In this document: piece by piece, positions 47,503 to 55,761 of the stretch
Numbering within the stretch: the stretch's first letter is position 1
How the letters are laid out: every line of letters starts with the position of its first letter
The notes under the pieces: generated by a model
Database searches by the model: none
What the model was told of the DNA's origin: nothing
The model's input: the letters and a program-made list of their open reading frames with translations, nothing else
Translations under genes and position numbers: made by a program
Source of the DNA: VRUE01 sp963819755
GTDB taxonomy: Bacteria; Actinomycetota; Thermoleophilia; Solirubrobacterales; 70-9
Length of the DNA: 64,000 bases
Assembly (NCBI GenBank): GCA_963819755.1
Contig: CAWFXB010000002.1
Coordinates: 248,001-312,000, forward strand
Direction of reading: 5' to 3'

Positions 47503-48249
47503 CTAGCGACTCCCGCCGAGCAAGCCGCCAACCGTTTCCTTGACTTTTTCGACGGTTTTGTCGACCGTTTCGCCGACGGTGGATTCCGGGCCGGCGACGC
47601 CGTTGACGACTTCTTCGGTGACTTTGGTGACACCGGTGTTGCCGAGCGCACCGCCGGTCGTTTCGTCGACGCCGGCGACGGTTTGGTTGACGGTATTGGT
47701 GACGGTTCCGGAGGGCGAGGAACCGCTACCGCCACCGGCTCCCCCACCGCCCGACCCGGCGCCGCCGGGCGGATTCAGGAGACCTCCGCCGCCTTTACCC
47801 GAACCGCTGCCGTCGCTGGACGCGGCGCCGCTTGCGGGGCTCGAAGGCGATGAGCCGCCGCCTCCGCCAAGCGATGGTGAGGTGGATCCCGGGACCGTCG
47901 CATCCGGTGACTCAGCAGCCGAGCCGGAATCGGGCGAGGCAGAGCTGTCGCCGATCCCGCTCTGGCCCCTGCCCGCTTTCGAGCCGCCTTGCCCGCCAGC
48001 GGAGGAGGTGCTCCGAGCGGCCACGGGGGCCGCAACCGCGGCACCGCCACCAGCGGCCGTCGTCGAGCTGCCCGGGGCGATCGCGGCGCCATTGGAGGAG
48101 TCGCCGTCCCCGCCGAAGCCAAGCGCCGCCAGTGGCCAGTTGCGCAGCGTCTGCAGCGAGACGAGCATGACGAAGGCGACCACGGCCAGGCCGATCAGTG
48201 CCGTGCCGGATACCGCTCCTGTCAGGTAGTTGCGCGCTTGACGGGCCAT
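47503..48249 (-). CDS. Membrane-anchored low-complexity Gly/Ser-rich protein
   Basis: 248 residues from ATG 48249. One N-terminal membrane segment ('LTGAVSGTALIGLAVVAFVMLV', residues 8-31) is followed by about 160 residues of mostly glycine, serine, alanine and proline with no globular pattern. The C-terminal 60 residues read as repeated valine/threonine-rich short units ('TNTVNQTVAGVDETTGG', 'VTKVTEEVVNGVAG', 'STVGETVDKTVEKVKETVGGLLGG') with 11-residue-like amphipathic periodicity. It may be a cell-wall-spanning or surface protein. No catalytic motif. Located between lysA and an M23 peptidase gene. Confidence 0.7.
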   Translation of the reverse strand: MARQARNYLTGAVSGTALIGLAVVAFVMLVSLQTLRNWPLAALGFGGDGDSSNGAAIAPGSSTTAAGGGAAVAAPVAARSTSSAGGQGGSKAGRGQSGIGDSSASPDSGSAAESPDATVPGSTSPSLGGGGGSSPSSPASGAASSDGSGSGKGGGGLLNPPGGAGSGGGGAGGGSGSSPSGTVTNTVNQTVAGVDETTGGALGNTGVTKVTEEVVNGVAGPESTVGETVDKTVEKVKETVGGLLGGSR

Positions 48250-48353
48250 CTCGCCTCCTCTCGCTTGCTACCCAGGGTCGCAGGAGCGAAGCGCCCTCAC
48301 GTACCAACTAATTGGATTTTTGAACGATTTTCGGTAGTCCGTGCCTGGGCGGG

Positions 48354-49547
48354 CTAGAGATAGCCCATCGGATCGGTGGGCACACCGTCGATCCGGACCT
48401 CGAAGTGGACGTGCGGGCCGAAGCAGTGCCCGGTGCAGTCGCTGTAGCCGATCACCTGGCCCTGGGAGACCTGCTGGCCGGCGGACACCGCGAACGATTC
48501 CTGGTGGGCGTAACAGGTGGAGAGCCCGCCGCCGTGGTCGATGCAGGTGAAGTTGCCGTAGCCGCCGCTGCTCGCCTCGGGCTCGGTGAAGATCACCGTG
48601 CCCGCCGCGGCGGCGCGGATCGGGGTGCCGCTGGGGACGGCGATGTCGATCCCCTCGTGGAACTCGCTGCCGCCGAAGCGGGAGCCGAAGCCGGAGACGA
48701 CCGGCCCTTCGACCGGCCAGATCAGGCCGCTGCCGTTGCCTCCCTGGATCGGCCCGGCGGGCAGCGGCGCCGAGCCGGTCCCGGCAAGGGTCGCGGCGAG
48801 TTCGGCCTGCATCGAGGCCACGTCGCCGTCGAGGTCCTGTTCGGTCTTGGTGATCTTGGCGAGGGCGTCCTCGCGAGCACGGCGGGCGGCGACAAGGGTC
48901 GACTGCCTCTGCTGCACTGCGGAGCGGGCGCTGGCCAGGGCGCTCTCTTCGGCGGCGATCGCGTCGCGGGCCGATTCGATCCGGTCCTTGGCGGAGCGCA
49001 GGCGGGCGACCGTGCGCTTCACCTGGTCACGCAGATCGCGCACCCGGCTGACGACCGCTTCGTCGAGGCCGTGAATGCGGTTGAGGTACTCGGTGCGGTT
49101 GACGAGCTCGTCGTAGCCCCCGGATTCGACCAGCACGCTGAGGATGTCGGGCGTGCCGGTCTCATACATCGCAACGAGGCGCTCGCGCAGCGACACCAGC
49201 GCCCGGTCCAGGCGCGCACGGACGACCGCCAGATGGCGCTTTCCGACGTCCAGTTCCGCCATCGCACCGTCCAGTTCACTCTGCTTGGCATCGAGCCGCA
49301 CCCGCACTTCGGACTCCCGCCCCCGCAGCACGGCGACCTCACCGGTCAGCTTCTCGATCTTCGCCCTGTAGTGCGAGATCGTCGTAGTAAGAACGCCCTT
49401 GCGTTCACGAGCCCTAGAAAGCTTCGCTTCCTTCGCGTCCAGCTTGGTTTCAAGATCCTTGGCAGGCGCGCTCGCGGCAAACAGCAGCACAACGAGCGCC
49501 GCCACCGCGGCAACGACCGCCGCAGAGGCAAGACGAGTCTTAAGCAT
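48354..49547 (-). CDS. M23-family peptidase with coiled coil (EnvC-like)
   Basis: 397 residues from ATG 49547. A signal peptide or anchor ('AAVVAAVAALVVLLFAASAPA') is followed by two long coiled-coil stretches (about 30-115 and 170-245) with a linker 'RERLVAMYETGTPDILSVLVESGGYDELVNR', the EnvC/NlpD-associated pattern. The C-terminal LytM/M23 domain has zinc ligands in 'FHEGIDIAVPSGTPIRAAAAGTV' (HxxxD) and 'CFGPHVHFEVRIDG' (HxH), plus 'YGNFTCIDHGGGLSTCYAHQ'. All catalytic positions appear present, so it may cleave peptidoglycan itself rather than only activate an amidase. Two cysteine pairs could form disulfides. Confidence 0.9.
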   Translation of the reverse strand: MLKTRLASAAVVAAVAALVVLLFAASAPAKDLETKLDAKEAKLSRARERKGVLTTTISHYRAKIEKLTGEVAVLRGRESEVRVRLDAKQSELDGAMAELDVGKRHLAVVRARLDRALVSLRERLVAMYETGTPDILSVLVESGGYDELVNRTEYLNRIHGLDEAVVSRVRDLRDQVKRTVARLRSAKDRIESARDAIAAEESALASARSAVQQRQSTLVAARRAREDALAKITKTEQDLDGDVASMQAELAATLAGTGSAPLPAGPIQGGNGSGLIWPVEGPVVSGFGSRFGGSEFHEGIDIAVPSGTPIRAAAAGTVIFTEPEASSGGYGNFTCIDHGGGLSTCYAHQESFAVSAGQQVSQGQVIGYSDCTGHCFGPHVHFEVRIDGVPTDPMGYL

Positions 49548-49618
49548 CGCGAAGAGGCTAGCGACGCCAGCTAACCATCAAGCAACGCAGCTAAGACCCT
49601 GCAACCCCGCTTGCGAGC

Positions 49619-50887
49619 CTACGCCGCAACCGGCTCCTTCTCAGCGGCCTTCTCAGCCTCAGCAACGACTTCGGCCGCATATCCAAGACGCTCGCCGTAT
49701 TCTCGCGCCTGCATGCGCGAGATGACCATCCGCTGAATCTCGGCCGTGCCCTCGAACAGCTGGTAGATCTTGGCGTCGCGGAAGAACTTCTCCAGCGGCA
49801 GCTCGGTGCTCCAGGCGTCTGGGCCGACCAGGTCCATCAGGGTGGTCGTCGCCCACATCGTCACGTCGCCCGCCTTGAGCTTCGACATCGAGCCCTGGCC
49901 GCCGCGCATCGGAATGCCGTTGCGGCCCATCCAGGCGGCGCGCTGGACCAGCAGGCGGGCGGATTCGATCTCGGTCGCTACGTCGGCCAGCGTCTGCTGC
50001 ACCCGCTGGATCTGCAAGAGCGGCGTGCCGCCTTCGGACTGTCCGTCGAGGTATTCGAGGGTGAGCTCGTAGGCGGCCTGGGCGATCCCCAAGGCGGAGG
50101 CGCCGACGAGCGGCCGGGTGATCTCGAAGGTCGCCAGGGCGTCGGCACCGCGCGACTTCTTCCCTTCCCGCCCGCGCTGCAGCTTCTTCTCCAGCTTCTC
50201 TTCGCCGCCGAGCAGGTTCTCGGCCGGAATATGGCAGTCCTCGAGAACGATCTCGGCGGTGTGGGAGGCGCGGATGCCGAGCTTCGACTCCTTCTTGCCC
50301 TGGCTCAGACCGGGGGTGTCCTTGCCTATGACGAAGGAGGCCTGGCCGCGGGTGCCGAGGCTGGGGTCGACGGTGGCGACGACGACGTGGACGTCGGCGA
50401 TGCCGCCGTTGGTGATGAAGACCTTGGTGCCGTTGAGGATCCACTCGTCGCCGTCGCGCTTCGCGGTCGTCTTGAGGCTCTTCACGTCTGAGCCTGCCTG
50501 GGGCTCGGTTACGGCGTAGGCGCCGAGCTTGACCTCGTCGCCGGCGCCGAAGCACTCGGGCACCCAACGGGCGATCTGCTCGGGGGTACCGGAGGAGGCG
50601 ATGCCGGCGGCGGCAAGACCCGAGCCGGAGATGGCGAGGGCGATGCCGGCACAGCCCCAGTGGAACTCTTCGGCCGAGATCACCTGCATCTGTCCGTCGG
50701 AATCGGAAGCGGAGCGCTGGATCGCCTCGAGGCCCTGGAAGCCCTGCACCCGAGCCTCTTTTATTACATCCCAGGGGATGCTCTCCTCTTCGTCGTGCTT
50801 GCGCGCGGCGGGGCGGATCACGTCGCGGGCGAAGGCCCGGGCGCGATCTTTGTATTCCTGCTGCTCGTCATTCAGTGCGAAATCCAT
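49619..50887 (-). CDS. Acyl-CoA dehydrogenase
   Basis: 422 residues from ATG 50887 ('MDFALNDEQQEYKDRARAFA'); an upstream start at 50914 is also in frame. Acyl-CoA dehydrogenase pattern: 'LGAYAVTEPQAGSDVKSLKTTAKRDGDEWILNGTKVFITNGGIADVHVVVAT' (FAD and substrate region), 'SKLGIRASHTAEIVLEDCHIPAENLLG', and the catalytic base Glu in 'IYQLFEGTAEIQRMVISR'. It oxidises acyl-CoA to trans-2-enoyl-CoA in beta-oxidation. An unusual lysine-rich insertion, 'EEKLEKKLQRGREGKKSRGAD', appears in the middle. A palindromic TTGACTG-GT-CAGTCAA operator lies 38 bases upstream of the ATG, shared with the thiolase/3-hydroxyacyl-CoA genes. Confidence 0.94.
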   Translation of the reverse strand: MDFALNDEQQEYKDRARAFARDVIRPAARKHDEEESIPWDVIKEARVQGFQGLEAIQRSASDSDGQMQVISAEEFHWGCAGIALAISGSGLAAAGIASSGTPEQIARWVPECFGAGDEVKLGAYAVTEPQAGSDVKSLKTTAKRDGDEWILNGTKVFITNGGIADVHVVVATVDPSLGTRGQASFVIGKDTPGLSQGKKESKLGIRASHTAEIVLEDCHIPAENLLGGEEKLEKKLQRGREGKKSRGADALATFEITRPLVGASALGIAQAAYELTLEYLDGQSEGGTPLLQIQRVQQTLADVATEIESARLLVQRAAWMGRNGIPMRGGQGSMSKLKAGDVTMWATTTLMDLVGPDAWSTELPLEKFFRDAKIYQLFEGTAEIQRMVISRMQAREYGERLGYAAEVVAEAEKAAEKEPVAA

Positions 50888-50922
50888 CCGTCCCCCTCGT
50901 CGACGCGTAGCCAAAGTTCGTT

Positions 50923-50942
50923 GATTGACTGGTCAGTCAACC
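50923..50942. promoter_or_regulatory. TetR-type operator upstream of an acyl-CoA dehydrogenase
   Basis: GATTGACTGGTCAGTCAACC; the core TTGACTG-GT-CAGTCAA (50925-50940) is a perfect 7-bp dyad with a 2-base centre. Nearly the same 20 bases recur at 61128-61147. The position is 36-55 bases before the dehydrogenase ATG and between two divergent genes. Confidence 0.72.
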
Positions 50943-51001
50943 AGTCCGGAAAGTCTAGCTGACCGACCAGCCAATTTGGCCAGGCATTAGCGTTGCCCGC
51001 G

Positions 51002-52303
51002 ATGACGCGGCCGATCAACGCTGACGTGCCGGCCGACGGGCCGGCGAAGGCTCCCGTCCCCAAGGCGCCAAAAGCGCCGAAGCGGCGGCGCAAGCCGATC
51101 CCGGCGGCACTCAAGGCGATTGCCGGGCTGTTCCTGCTCGCCGCCGTCTTCATCGTCGCCGCGATCCTCGGCGGTCGGGGTGGCGGCAGCGAGAGCTCGG
51201 AAACCCCGGCACCGGTCAGCGAAGCGCCCAGCACGCCTGCCGAAGCACCCGCCTCGCGGACGCCGGAAGAGCTCGGCTATCCGGCCTTCGCCACCGCGAA
51301 CACGACGCGGGTGGGCGGCCCCGACCCTGCGTCGAATGCCGCCGGCGTCGCCCTCGCCACCTATCCCTCGACCGAGCCGTCACAACAGCCGCCGGCGGTG
51401 ACGCTGGTCGACGCGGACGACTGGCGCAGCGCTATCGCCGCCTCGGTGCTGATGGCGACCCCGCTCGGCGCCCCGGTCCTGATCTCCGAAGCCAGCGATC
51501 TGCCCGAACCCACCGCGCAGGCACTCGACGCGCTCAACCCGCAGGGCGACAAGAAGACCAAGGGCGTCCAGGCGTTCGCGATCGGCGCCGCCTCGACGCC
51601 ATCCGACCTGAAGGTGAAACAGGTGGGCGGCGGTGGCACCGCCGGCGCGGCCGCGATCGCCGAGCTGCGCGACGAACTGTTCGGCGGCGCCCCGCAGCAT
51701 ATCGTGATCGCGCCGTCCGCGGAGCCCGCCTTCGCGATGCCGGCCGCGGCCTGGGCGGCACGCTCGGGCGATCCGGTCCTCTTCGCCGGCAAGGACAAGC
51801 TGCCGGCCCCGACGGCGTCGGCCCTCGCGCGCCACCCCAAGACGCCGGTCTACGTGCTCGGGCCCTCCTCGGCGATCTCCTCCGACGTGGTCCGCGAAAT
51901 CGCCAAGATTGACAGCGACGTGCGCCGCATCTCGGGCGAGGACCCGGTCGCCAACGCGATCGCCTTCGCCCGCTACGCCGACGGCAGCTTCGGCTGGAAC
52001 ATCAACGACCCCGGCCACGGCTTCGTCGTCGCCAGCTCCGCAGATCCGCTCGATGCCGCCGCCGCGGCGGCTCTCTCCGCCTCGGGAACCTGGGGACCGC
52101 TGCTGCTCACCGACAGCGCCGATACCCTTCCGGCTGCGCTGCGCGGGTACCTGCTCGACGTCAAGCCGGGCTACACGACCGACCCGACGCGCGCCTTCTA
52201 CAACCACGTTTGGGTGATCGGAGACCAGGAAGCCATTAGCGTGAACGAGCAGGCCGAAATAGACGGGCTGGCCGCGCTGGCCAAGATCGGCGGCGGAGAA
52301 TGA
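51002..52303 (+). CDS. Membrane-anchored protein with cell-wall-binding repeat 2-like domains
   Basis: 433 residues from ATG 51002 (TTG 50993 also in frame). A proline/lysine-rich cytoplasmic start ('PKAPKAPKRRRKPIPAALK') leads to one membrane segment ('AIAGLFLLAAVFIVAAILGG'). A spacer rich in Ser/Pro/Glu follows, then three repeats of a CW_binding_2-like unit: 'AVTLVDADDWRSAIAASVLMATPLGAPVLIS', 'HIVIAPSAEPAFAMPAAAWAARSGDPVLFAGKDKLPAPTASALARHPKTPVYVLGPSSAIS' and 'FVVASSADPLDAAAAAALSASGTWGPLLLTDSADTLP'. Such repeats bind teichoic or anionic wall polymers in other Gram-positive bacteria. It ends in ATGA overlapping the next gene, and is divergent from the dehydrogenase gene. Confidence 0.83.
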   Translation: MTRPINADVPADGPAKAPVPKAPKAPKRRRKPIPAALKAIAGLFLLAAVFIVAAILGGRGGGSESSETPAPVSEAPSTPAEAPASRTPEELGYPAFATANTTRVGGPDPASNAAGVALATYPSTEPSQQPPAVTLVDADDWRSAIAASVLMATPLGAPVLISEASDLPEPTAQALDALNPQGDKKTKGVQAFAIGAASTPSDLKVKQVGGGGTAGAAAIAELRDELFGGAPQHIVIAPSAEPAFAMPAAAWAARSGDPVLFAGKDKLPAPTASALARHPKTPVYVLGPSSAISSDVVREIAKIDSDVRRISGEDPVANAIAFARYADGSFGWNINDPGHGFVVASSADPLDAAAAAALSASGTWGPLLLTDSADTLPAALRGYLLDVKPGYTTDPTRAFYNHVWVIGDQEAISVNEQAEIDGLAALAKIGGGE

Positions 52304-52551
52304 GCGAGGCGGAGAGCCCCGAACTGCTGGGCGGCGCACATGAGGTCACCGTCGAGGACATCCGCGCCCTCGCCGGCGCCTCCACCCCGCACTTCGCACT
52401 GCAGGTCCGCAACCGCATCCGGCGCCTGATCGAGCCGCTGCCGGCCGGCCATCCGGCGCGGGCCGAAGGCGAACGAAAGATCGCCGAGCTGGAGGATCTC
52501 GCCGAGCACAGCGGCGACCCGCGGGGGACGATGGGAATCGGCCACCATTGA
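52300..52551 (+). CDS. Small hypothetical protein
   Basis: 83 residues from ATG 52300, coupled to the preceding gene by ATGA and to the next by TTGA. It is mostly helical: 'VTVEDIRALAGASTPHFALQVRNRIRRLIEPLPAGHPARAEGERKIAELEDLAEHSG'. The same position, between the wall-binding protein and a metallo-beta-lactamase gene, suggests a three-gene operon. No family is recognised. Confidence 0.7.
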   Translation: MSEAESPELLGGAHEVTVEDIRALAGASTPHFALQVRNRIRRLIEPLPAGHPARAEGERKIAELEDLAEHSGDPRGTMGIGHH

Positions 52552-53210
52552 GGCAGCTCGTGCCGGGCGTTTGGCGGCTGGACGAATTCCCCCGACCGAC
52601 GATCAACGTCTACCTGGTCGAGGATGTGCTGATCGACGCTGGCCGCACTTGGGACGCGGGCCGGATTCGCAAGCAGACCGCTGGCCTCGACCTTTCCCTG
52701 CTGGCGCTCACCCACGTCCATCCCGACCACCAAGGTTCGGCGAAGACGGTCTGCGAAGAGCGGGACATCCCACTTGCCTGTCACGAGGATGACGTCGATG
52801 CGATGGAAGGAAGACGACCGGTCGCAGCCACCTCACACCCGTTGGCGAAGTTCTACGCTCGCCTCTGGGCGGGCCCACCGCGCAAGGTAGACAGGGTCCT
52901 GCGTGAGGGAGACGAGATAGCCGGGTTCCGCGTCGTCCACGCCCCGGGTCACGCTCGCGGCGAGGTGATCTTCTTCCGCGAGTCCGACCGGGTGGCGATC
53001 TGCGGCGATGTGGTCCGCAACATCTCCTTCCTGACGCTCCGCGCCCGCCTCGACGAGCCGCCCGCCGATCTGACTCCCGACCCGGCCGAGAACCGCCGCT
53101 CGATCCGCAAGCTCGCCGGCCTGAACCCGTCCCTGATCCTCCCCGGCCACGGCCCCGCCGTAACCGACATCGCCGCCTTCGAGCGCTTCGTCGCCGCGCT
53201 GCCGGAATAG
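52548..53210 (+). CDS. Metallo-beta-lactamase-fold hydrolase
   Basis: 220 residues from TTG 52548 (TTGA overlap with the upstream stop). Metal-binding motifs: HxHxDH in 'LALTHVHPDHQGSAKT', a later His in 'VHAPGHARGEVIFF', Asp in 'VAICGDVVRN', and His in 'LILPGHGPAV'. The complete set of ligands indicates an active di-metal hydrolase of the glyoxalase II/lactonase-like group. The substrate cannot be told from the sequence. It is the last gene of a coupled run with the small hypothetical protein; a 35-base gap follows. Confidence 0.93.
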   Translation: MRQLVPGVWRLDEFPRPTINVYLVEDVLIDAGRTWDAGRIRKQTAGLDLSLLALTHVHPDHQGSAKTVCEERDIPLACHEDDVDAMEGRRPVAATSHPLAKFYARLWAGPPRKVDRVLREGDEIAGFRVVHAPGHARGEVIFFRESDRVAICGDVVRNISFLTLRARLDEPPADLTPDPAENRRSIRKLAGLNPSLILPGHGPAVTDIAAFERFVAALPE

Positions 53211-53245
53211 CGATTAGTCATCTGCAAAACGGGTAGTGGGCGGCC

Positions 53246-53755
53246 ATGAGACGCCCTTCTCCATCGATGGTCGTCGCGGTGATCGCACTGACCGTGGCGC
53301 TAGGAGGCACCGCGATCGCCGCCCAGAACATCAACGGCGGCGCGATCCTGAAGCAGACGATCGGCGGCGGCAAGCTGAAGCAGAAGACGCTGACCGGCTT
53401 CCAGATCAACACCAACAAGCTCGGGGTCGTGCCCGCGGCCAAGCGGGCTGCCCACACCTACTGGGCCGTGGTCAACAACCCGGCCAGCCCAGGTAACGCC
53501 GCGCTGGCCCGCGCAAGCGACGAAGGGATCAGCGCAACCGAGGGCGGCGGCGCAGTCACCGTCACCTTCCCGATCAACATCAGCGGTTGCGCGAACGTCG
53601 CCGGCCGTAACAACGCCGGCACGACCCCGCCTGGCGCCGGCACCGCCCAGACCAACACCTCTCCGGCCAACGCAAACGCAATCGAGGTCCGCACCAAGGA
53701 TGCAAAAGGCGACCCCGAAGACGCCGACTTCCACCTGATCGTCGTCTGCCCATAG
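53246..53755 (+). CDS. Small secreted protein of unknown function
   Basis: 169 residues from ATG 53246. A clear signal peptide ('MRRPSPSMVVAVIALTVALGGTAIAAQ') is followed by a glycine/lysine segment ('NGGAILKQTIGGGKLKQKTLTGFQINTNKLG') and a beta-rich domain with two cysteines ('ISGCANVAGRN', 'LIVVCP'). Proteins starting with this 'MRRPSP...ALGGTA.AA' leader are repeatedly found in Solirubrobacterales-type genomes, one reason for the suggested taxonomy. No function known. A 50-base perfect palindrome starts 9 bases after its stop. Confidence 0.75.
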   Translation: MRRPSPSMVVAVIALTVALGGTAIAAQNINGGAILKQTIGGGKLKQKTLTGFQINTNKLGVVPAAKRAAHTYWAVVNNPASPGNAALARASDEGISATEGGGAVTVTFPINISGCANVAGRNNAGTTPPGAGTAQTNTSPANANAIEVRTKDAKGDPEDADFHLIVVCP

Positions 53756-53763
53756 ATAGGGCG

Positions 53764-53813
53764 GACGTGCCGGTGCTGCGAGGTCCATATGGACCTCGCA
53801 GCACCGGCACGTC
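53764..53813. repeat. Perfect 50-bp palindrome
   Basis: 25-bp arms with no spacer, centred on ATAT; the left arm begins GACGTGCCGGTGCTGCGAGG. It lies 9 bases after the secreted protein's stop and 13 before the next start codon. No T-run follows, so it differs from a standard intrinsic terminator; transcribed, it would fold into a very long hairpin. Confidence 0.85.
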
Positions 53814-53826
53814 TATGCTGGCGGCG

Positions 53827-54033
53827 ATGAGCGACGCGATCGAGCACGGGTTCAAGGAGGGCGACAAGGTCTGGGTCGAGGATGGGGACGGCAAGCACCA
53901 CCCTGGAATCTTCGTCGGCAACAACGAAGCCGCCGGCTGGTTCGGCGGCGGTCCCAGCGCCTATGTGGCCCACCCCGAGGCTCACCAGGCCGAGGTCGTC
54001 TCGGTCTTCCGCATCACCCCGCGCGACGAGTAG
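53827..54033 (+). CDS. Small hypothetical protein, basic SH3-like
   Basis: 68 residues from ATG 53827 (an upstream GTG at 53767 lies inside the palindrome and is unlikely). The sequence 'DAIEHGFKEGDKVWVEDGDGKHHPGIFVGNNEAAGWFGGGPSAYVAHPEAHQAEVVSVFRITPRDE' suggests a small beta barrel (V.V.D..G....G..V). It precedes the patatin-like gene by 36 bases in the same direction. Function unknown. Confidence 0.68.
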   Translation: MSDAIEHGFKEGDKVWVEDGDGKHHPGIFVGNNEAAGWFGGGPSAYVAHPEAHQAEVVSVFRITPRDE

Positions 54034-54069
54034 CAGCCAGGCGGTCGAGCGGTTAGGCTCGCCTGAGCA

Positions 54070-55752
54070 ATGGAGGGAAAGCAAGCCCAGACGGGGAAGA
54101 TCGGCCTTGCGCTTTCCGGGGGTGGCTTCCGCGCCGCCTTCTTCCACGTGGGGGTGCTCGCCCGCCTGGCCGAGATCGGACTGCTGCCGAAGGTAGAGGT
54201 GATCTCGACCGTCTCCGGCGGCTCGATCGTCGGCGCCGCCTACTACCTGTGCCTGCGCCGCCTGCTCAACGAGAAGTCCGACGACGAGATCACGGGAGAG
54301 GACTACGTGCATCTCGTCATCGAGGTGGACAAACTGCTGCGTGACGCCGTGCGCCAAGACATTCGCGGGCGCCTGCTGGCAAACCCGCTGAAGAACATCC
54401 AGATGCTGGCCTCGCGCAAGTATTCGCGCAGCGACCGGATCGGCGATCTCTACGACCGCTACCTCTACAAGAAGGCCTGGCAGGACCCGCGCAAGCAACG
54501 CTCCGGGAACCGCGAAGAGCAGATCGAGATGCGCGAGCTGCTGATCGAACCCGATGGCGACCGCGGCTTCGACCCCGAAGCGGCGAACCGCACGCGACGG
54601 GCCAAGGCTCCGGTTCTGCTGATCAACGCCACCACGCTCAACACGGGACACAACTGGCGCTTCGAGGCGGTCCGCATGGGCGAGCCGCTGCCCGAGAAGG
54701 ACACACGGCGAAAAGAAATCATCGAAGAGACCGACAAGAACATGCGCCTGCGCCCGGGCTACTTCCCGCGCAAGGATCCGCAGCCGGACGATCCGCCGGT
54801 CAGAGAGCCTGTCGTGCCGGATGCCCAGGAGGACTTTCCGCTCGCGCTTGCTGTCGCCGCCTCGGCCTGCGTCCCCGGGGCCTTTCATCCGCTGGCGATC
54901 AGCGACATGTACTGGAACGACGGCAACCCCGTCAGGGTGCAACTGGTCGACGGCGGGGCGCAGGACAACCAGGGAATCCAGGGCCTCCTCGACAGCGGCT
55001 GCGACCGCCTCATCGTCAGCGACGCCTCGGGCCAGCTCAAGGACCAGGACAAGGCGCACACCTGGTTCCTGTTGACGCTGATCCGCTCGGCGGGCATCGA
55101 GGGTGACCGGATCCGTGACGAGCAGCTGACCTACCTGCCCAGCGCGGGGAGGAAGTACGCGCTGATGCACCTGCGCAAGGGCCTGGACGGCGTGGCGTTA
55201 CCACCGAGCGAAGGGGCCGTCGACGCGACGACCGAGCGCGAGCGCGACCCCGAATACGACACGGCCGCCTTCGAAGTCGACGCCGCGGTACAAGACGCGC
55301 TCTCGAAGATCCGCACCGACCTCGACTTCTTCAGCAACACCGAGGCCGGCTCGCTTGAGCTCGACGGCTACTTGATGAGCAAGGAGGAGCTCGAGCGGCG
55401 CGACTTCGGCGCGCTTGGAGAGGCAAGCCTCCGCCCCACCGCTGCGCCCGACTGGGACTTCCTCGCCTTCGCCGAAAAAATCGGCTCTACGGACACCGCC
55501 TACCTGCGCAAGCTGCGGGCGGGCAACAAGAAATTCGGCCGCCTTTTCTGGCTCAAGCCCGCCCTCGCCTGGCTCCTGCTCGCGATCGTCGTCGCGGTCC
55601 TGGCGGCCGTCGTCAAGGGCGCCTGCCTGCTCGCCGATGCGCTCGACGCCTGTTGGCCGGAGAAGGTGAGTGGAGGGCTGCTGCTCGCCTTCATCGCCAT
55701 CGTCGTCTGGTCGAACGTCACCGCCTGGACCGCAGGCCGATACGAAAGCTGA
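54070..55752 (+). CDS. Patatin-like phospholipase with C-terminal membrane segments
   Basis: 560 residues from ATG 54070. Patatin fold: oxyanion loop 'LALSGGGFRAAFFHVGVLARLAEIGLLP' near residue 15, nucleophile serine in 'VISTVSGGSIVGAAYYL', and the catalytic Asp in 'VQLVDGGAQDNQGIQGLLDSG' near residue 300. A central insertion of about 150 charged residues is longer than in minimal patatins. Two hydrophobic segments at the end ('WLKPALAWLLLAIVVAVLAAVV', 'GGLLLAFIAIVVWSNVTAW') anchor it, with cysteines between. Such enzymes release fatty acids from membrane lipids; some act in phage defence with cGAS or NLR partners, but none is adjacent here. It is convergent with the alkyltransferase-like gene. 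Confidence 0.9.
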   Translation: MEGKQAQTGKIGLALSGGGFRAAFFHVGVLARLAEIGLLPKVEVISTVSGGSIVGAAYYLCLRRLLNEKSDDEITGEDYVHLVIEVDKLLRDAVRQDIRGRLLANPLKNIQMLASRKYSRSDRIGDLYDRYLYKKAWQDPRKQRSGNREEQIEMRELLIEPDGDRGFDPEAANRTRRAKAPVLLINATTLNTGHNWRFEAVRMGEPLPEKDTRRKEIIEETDKNMRLRPGYFPRKDPQPDDPPVREPVVPDAQEDFPLALAVAASACVPGAFHPLAISDMYWNDGNPVRVQLVDGGAQDNQGIQGLLDSGCDRLIVSDASGQLKDQDKAHTWFLLTLIRSAGIEGDRIRDEQLTYLPSAGRKYALMHLRKGLDGVALPPSEGAVDATTERERDPEYDTAAFEVDAAVQDALSKIRTDLDFFSNTEAGSLELDGYLMSKEELERRDFGALGEASLRPTAAPDWDFLAFAEKIGSTDTAYLRKLRAGNKKFGRLFWLKPALAWLLLAIVVAVLAAVVKGACLLADALDACWPEKVSGGLLLAFIAIVVWSNVTAWTAGRYES

Positions 55753-55761
55753 TTCGGAGCC

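Noticed and set aside
54070..55752. Patatin-like phospholipase as a CBASS or other anti-phage effector
   Set aside because: No nucleotidyltransferase, sensor or accessory gene is next to it; the neighbours look like ordinary chromosome.
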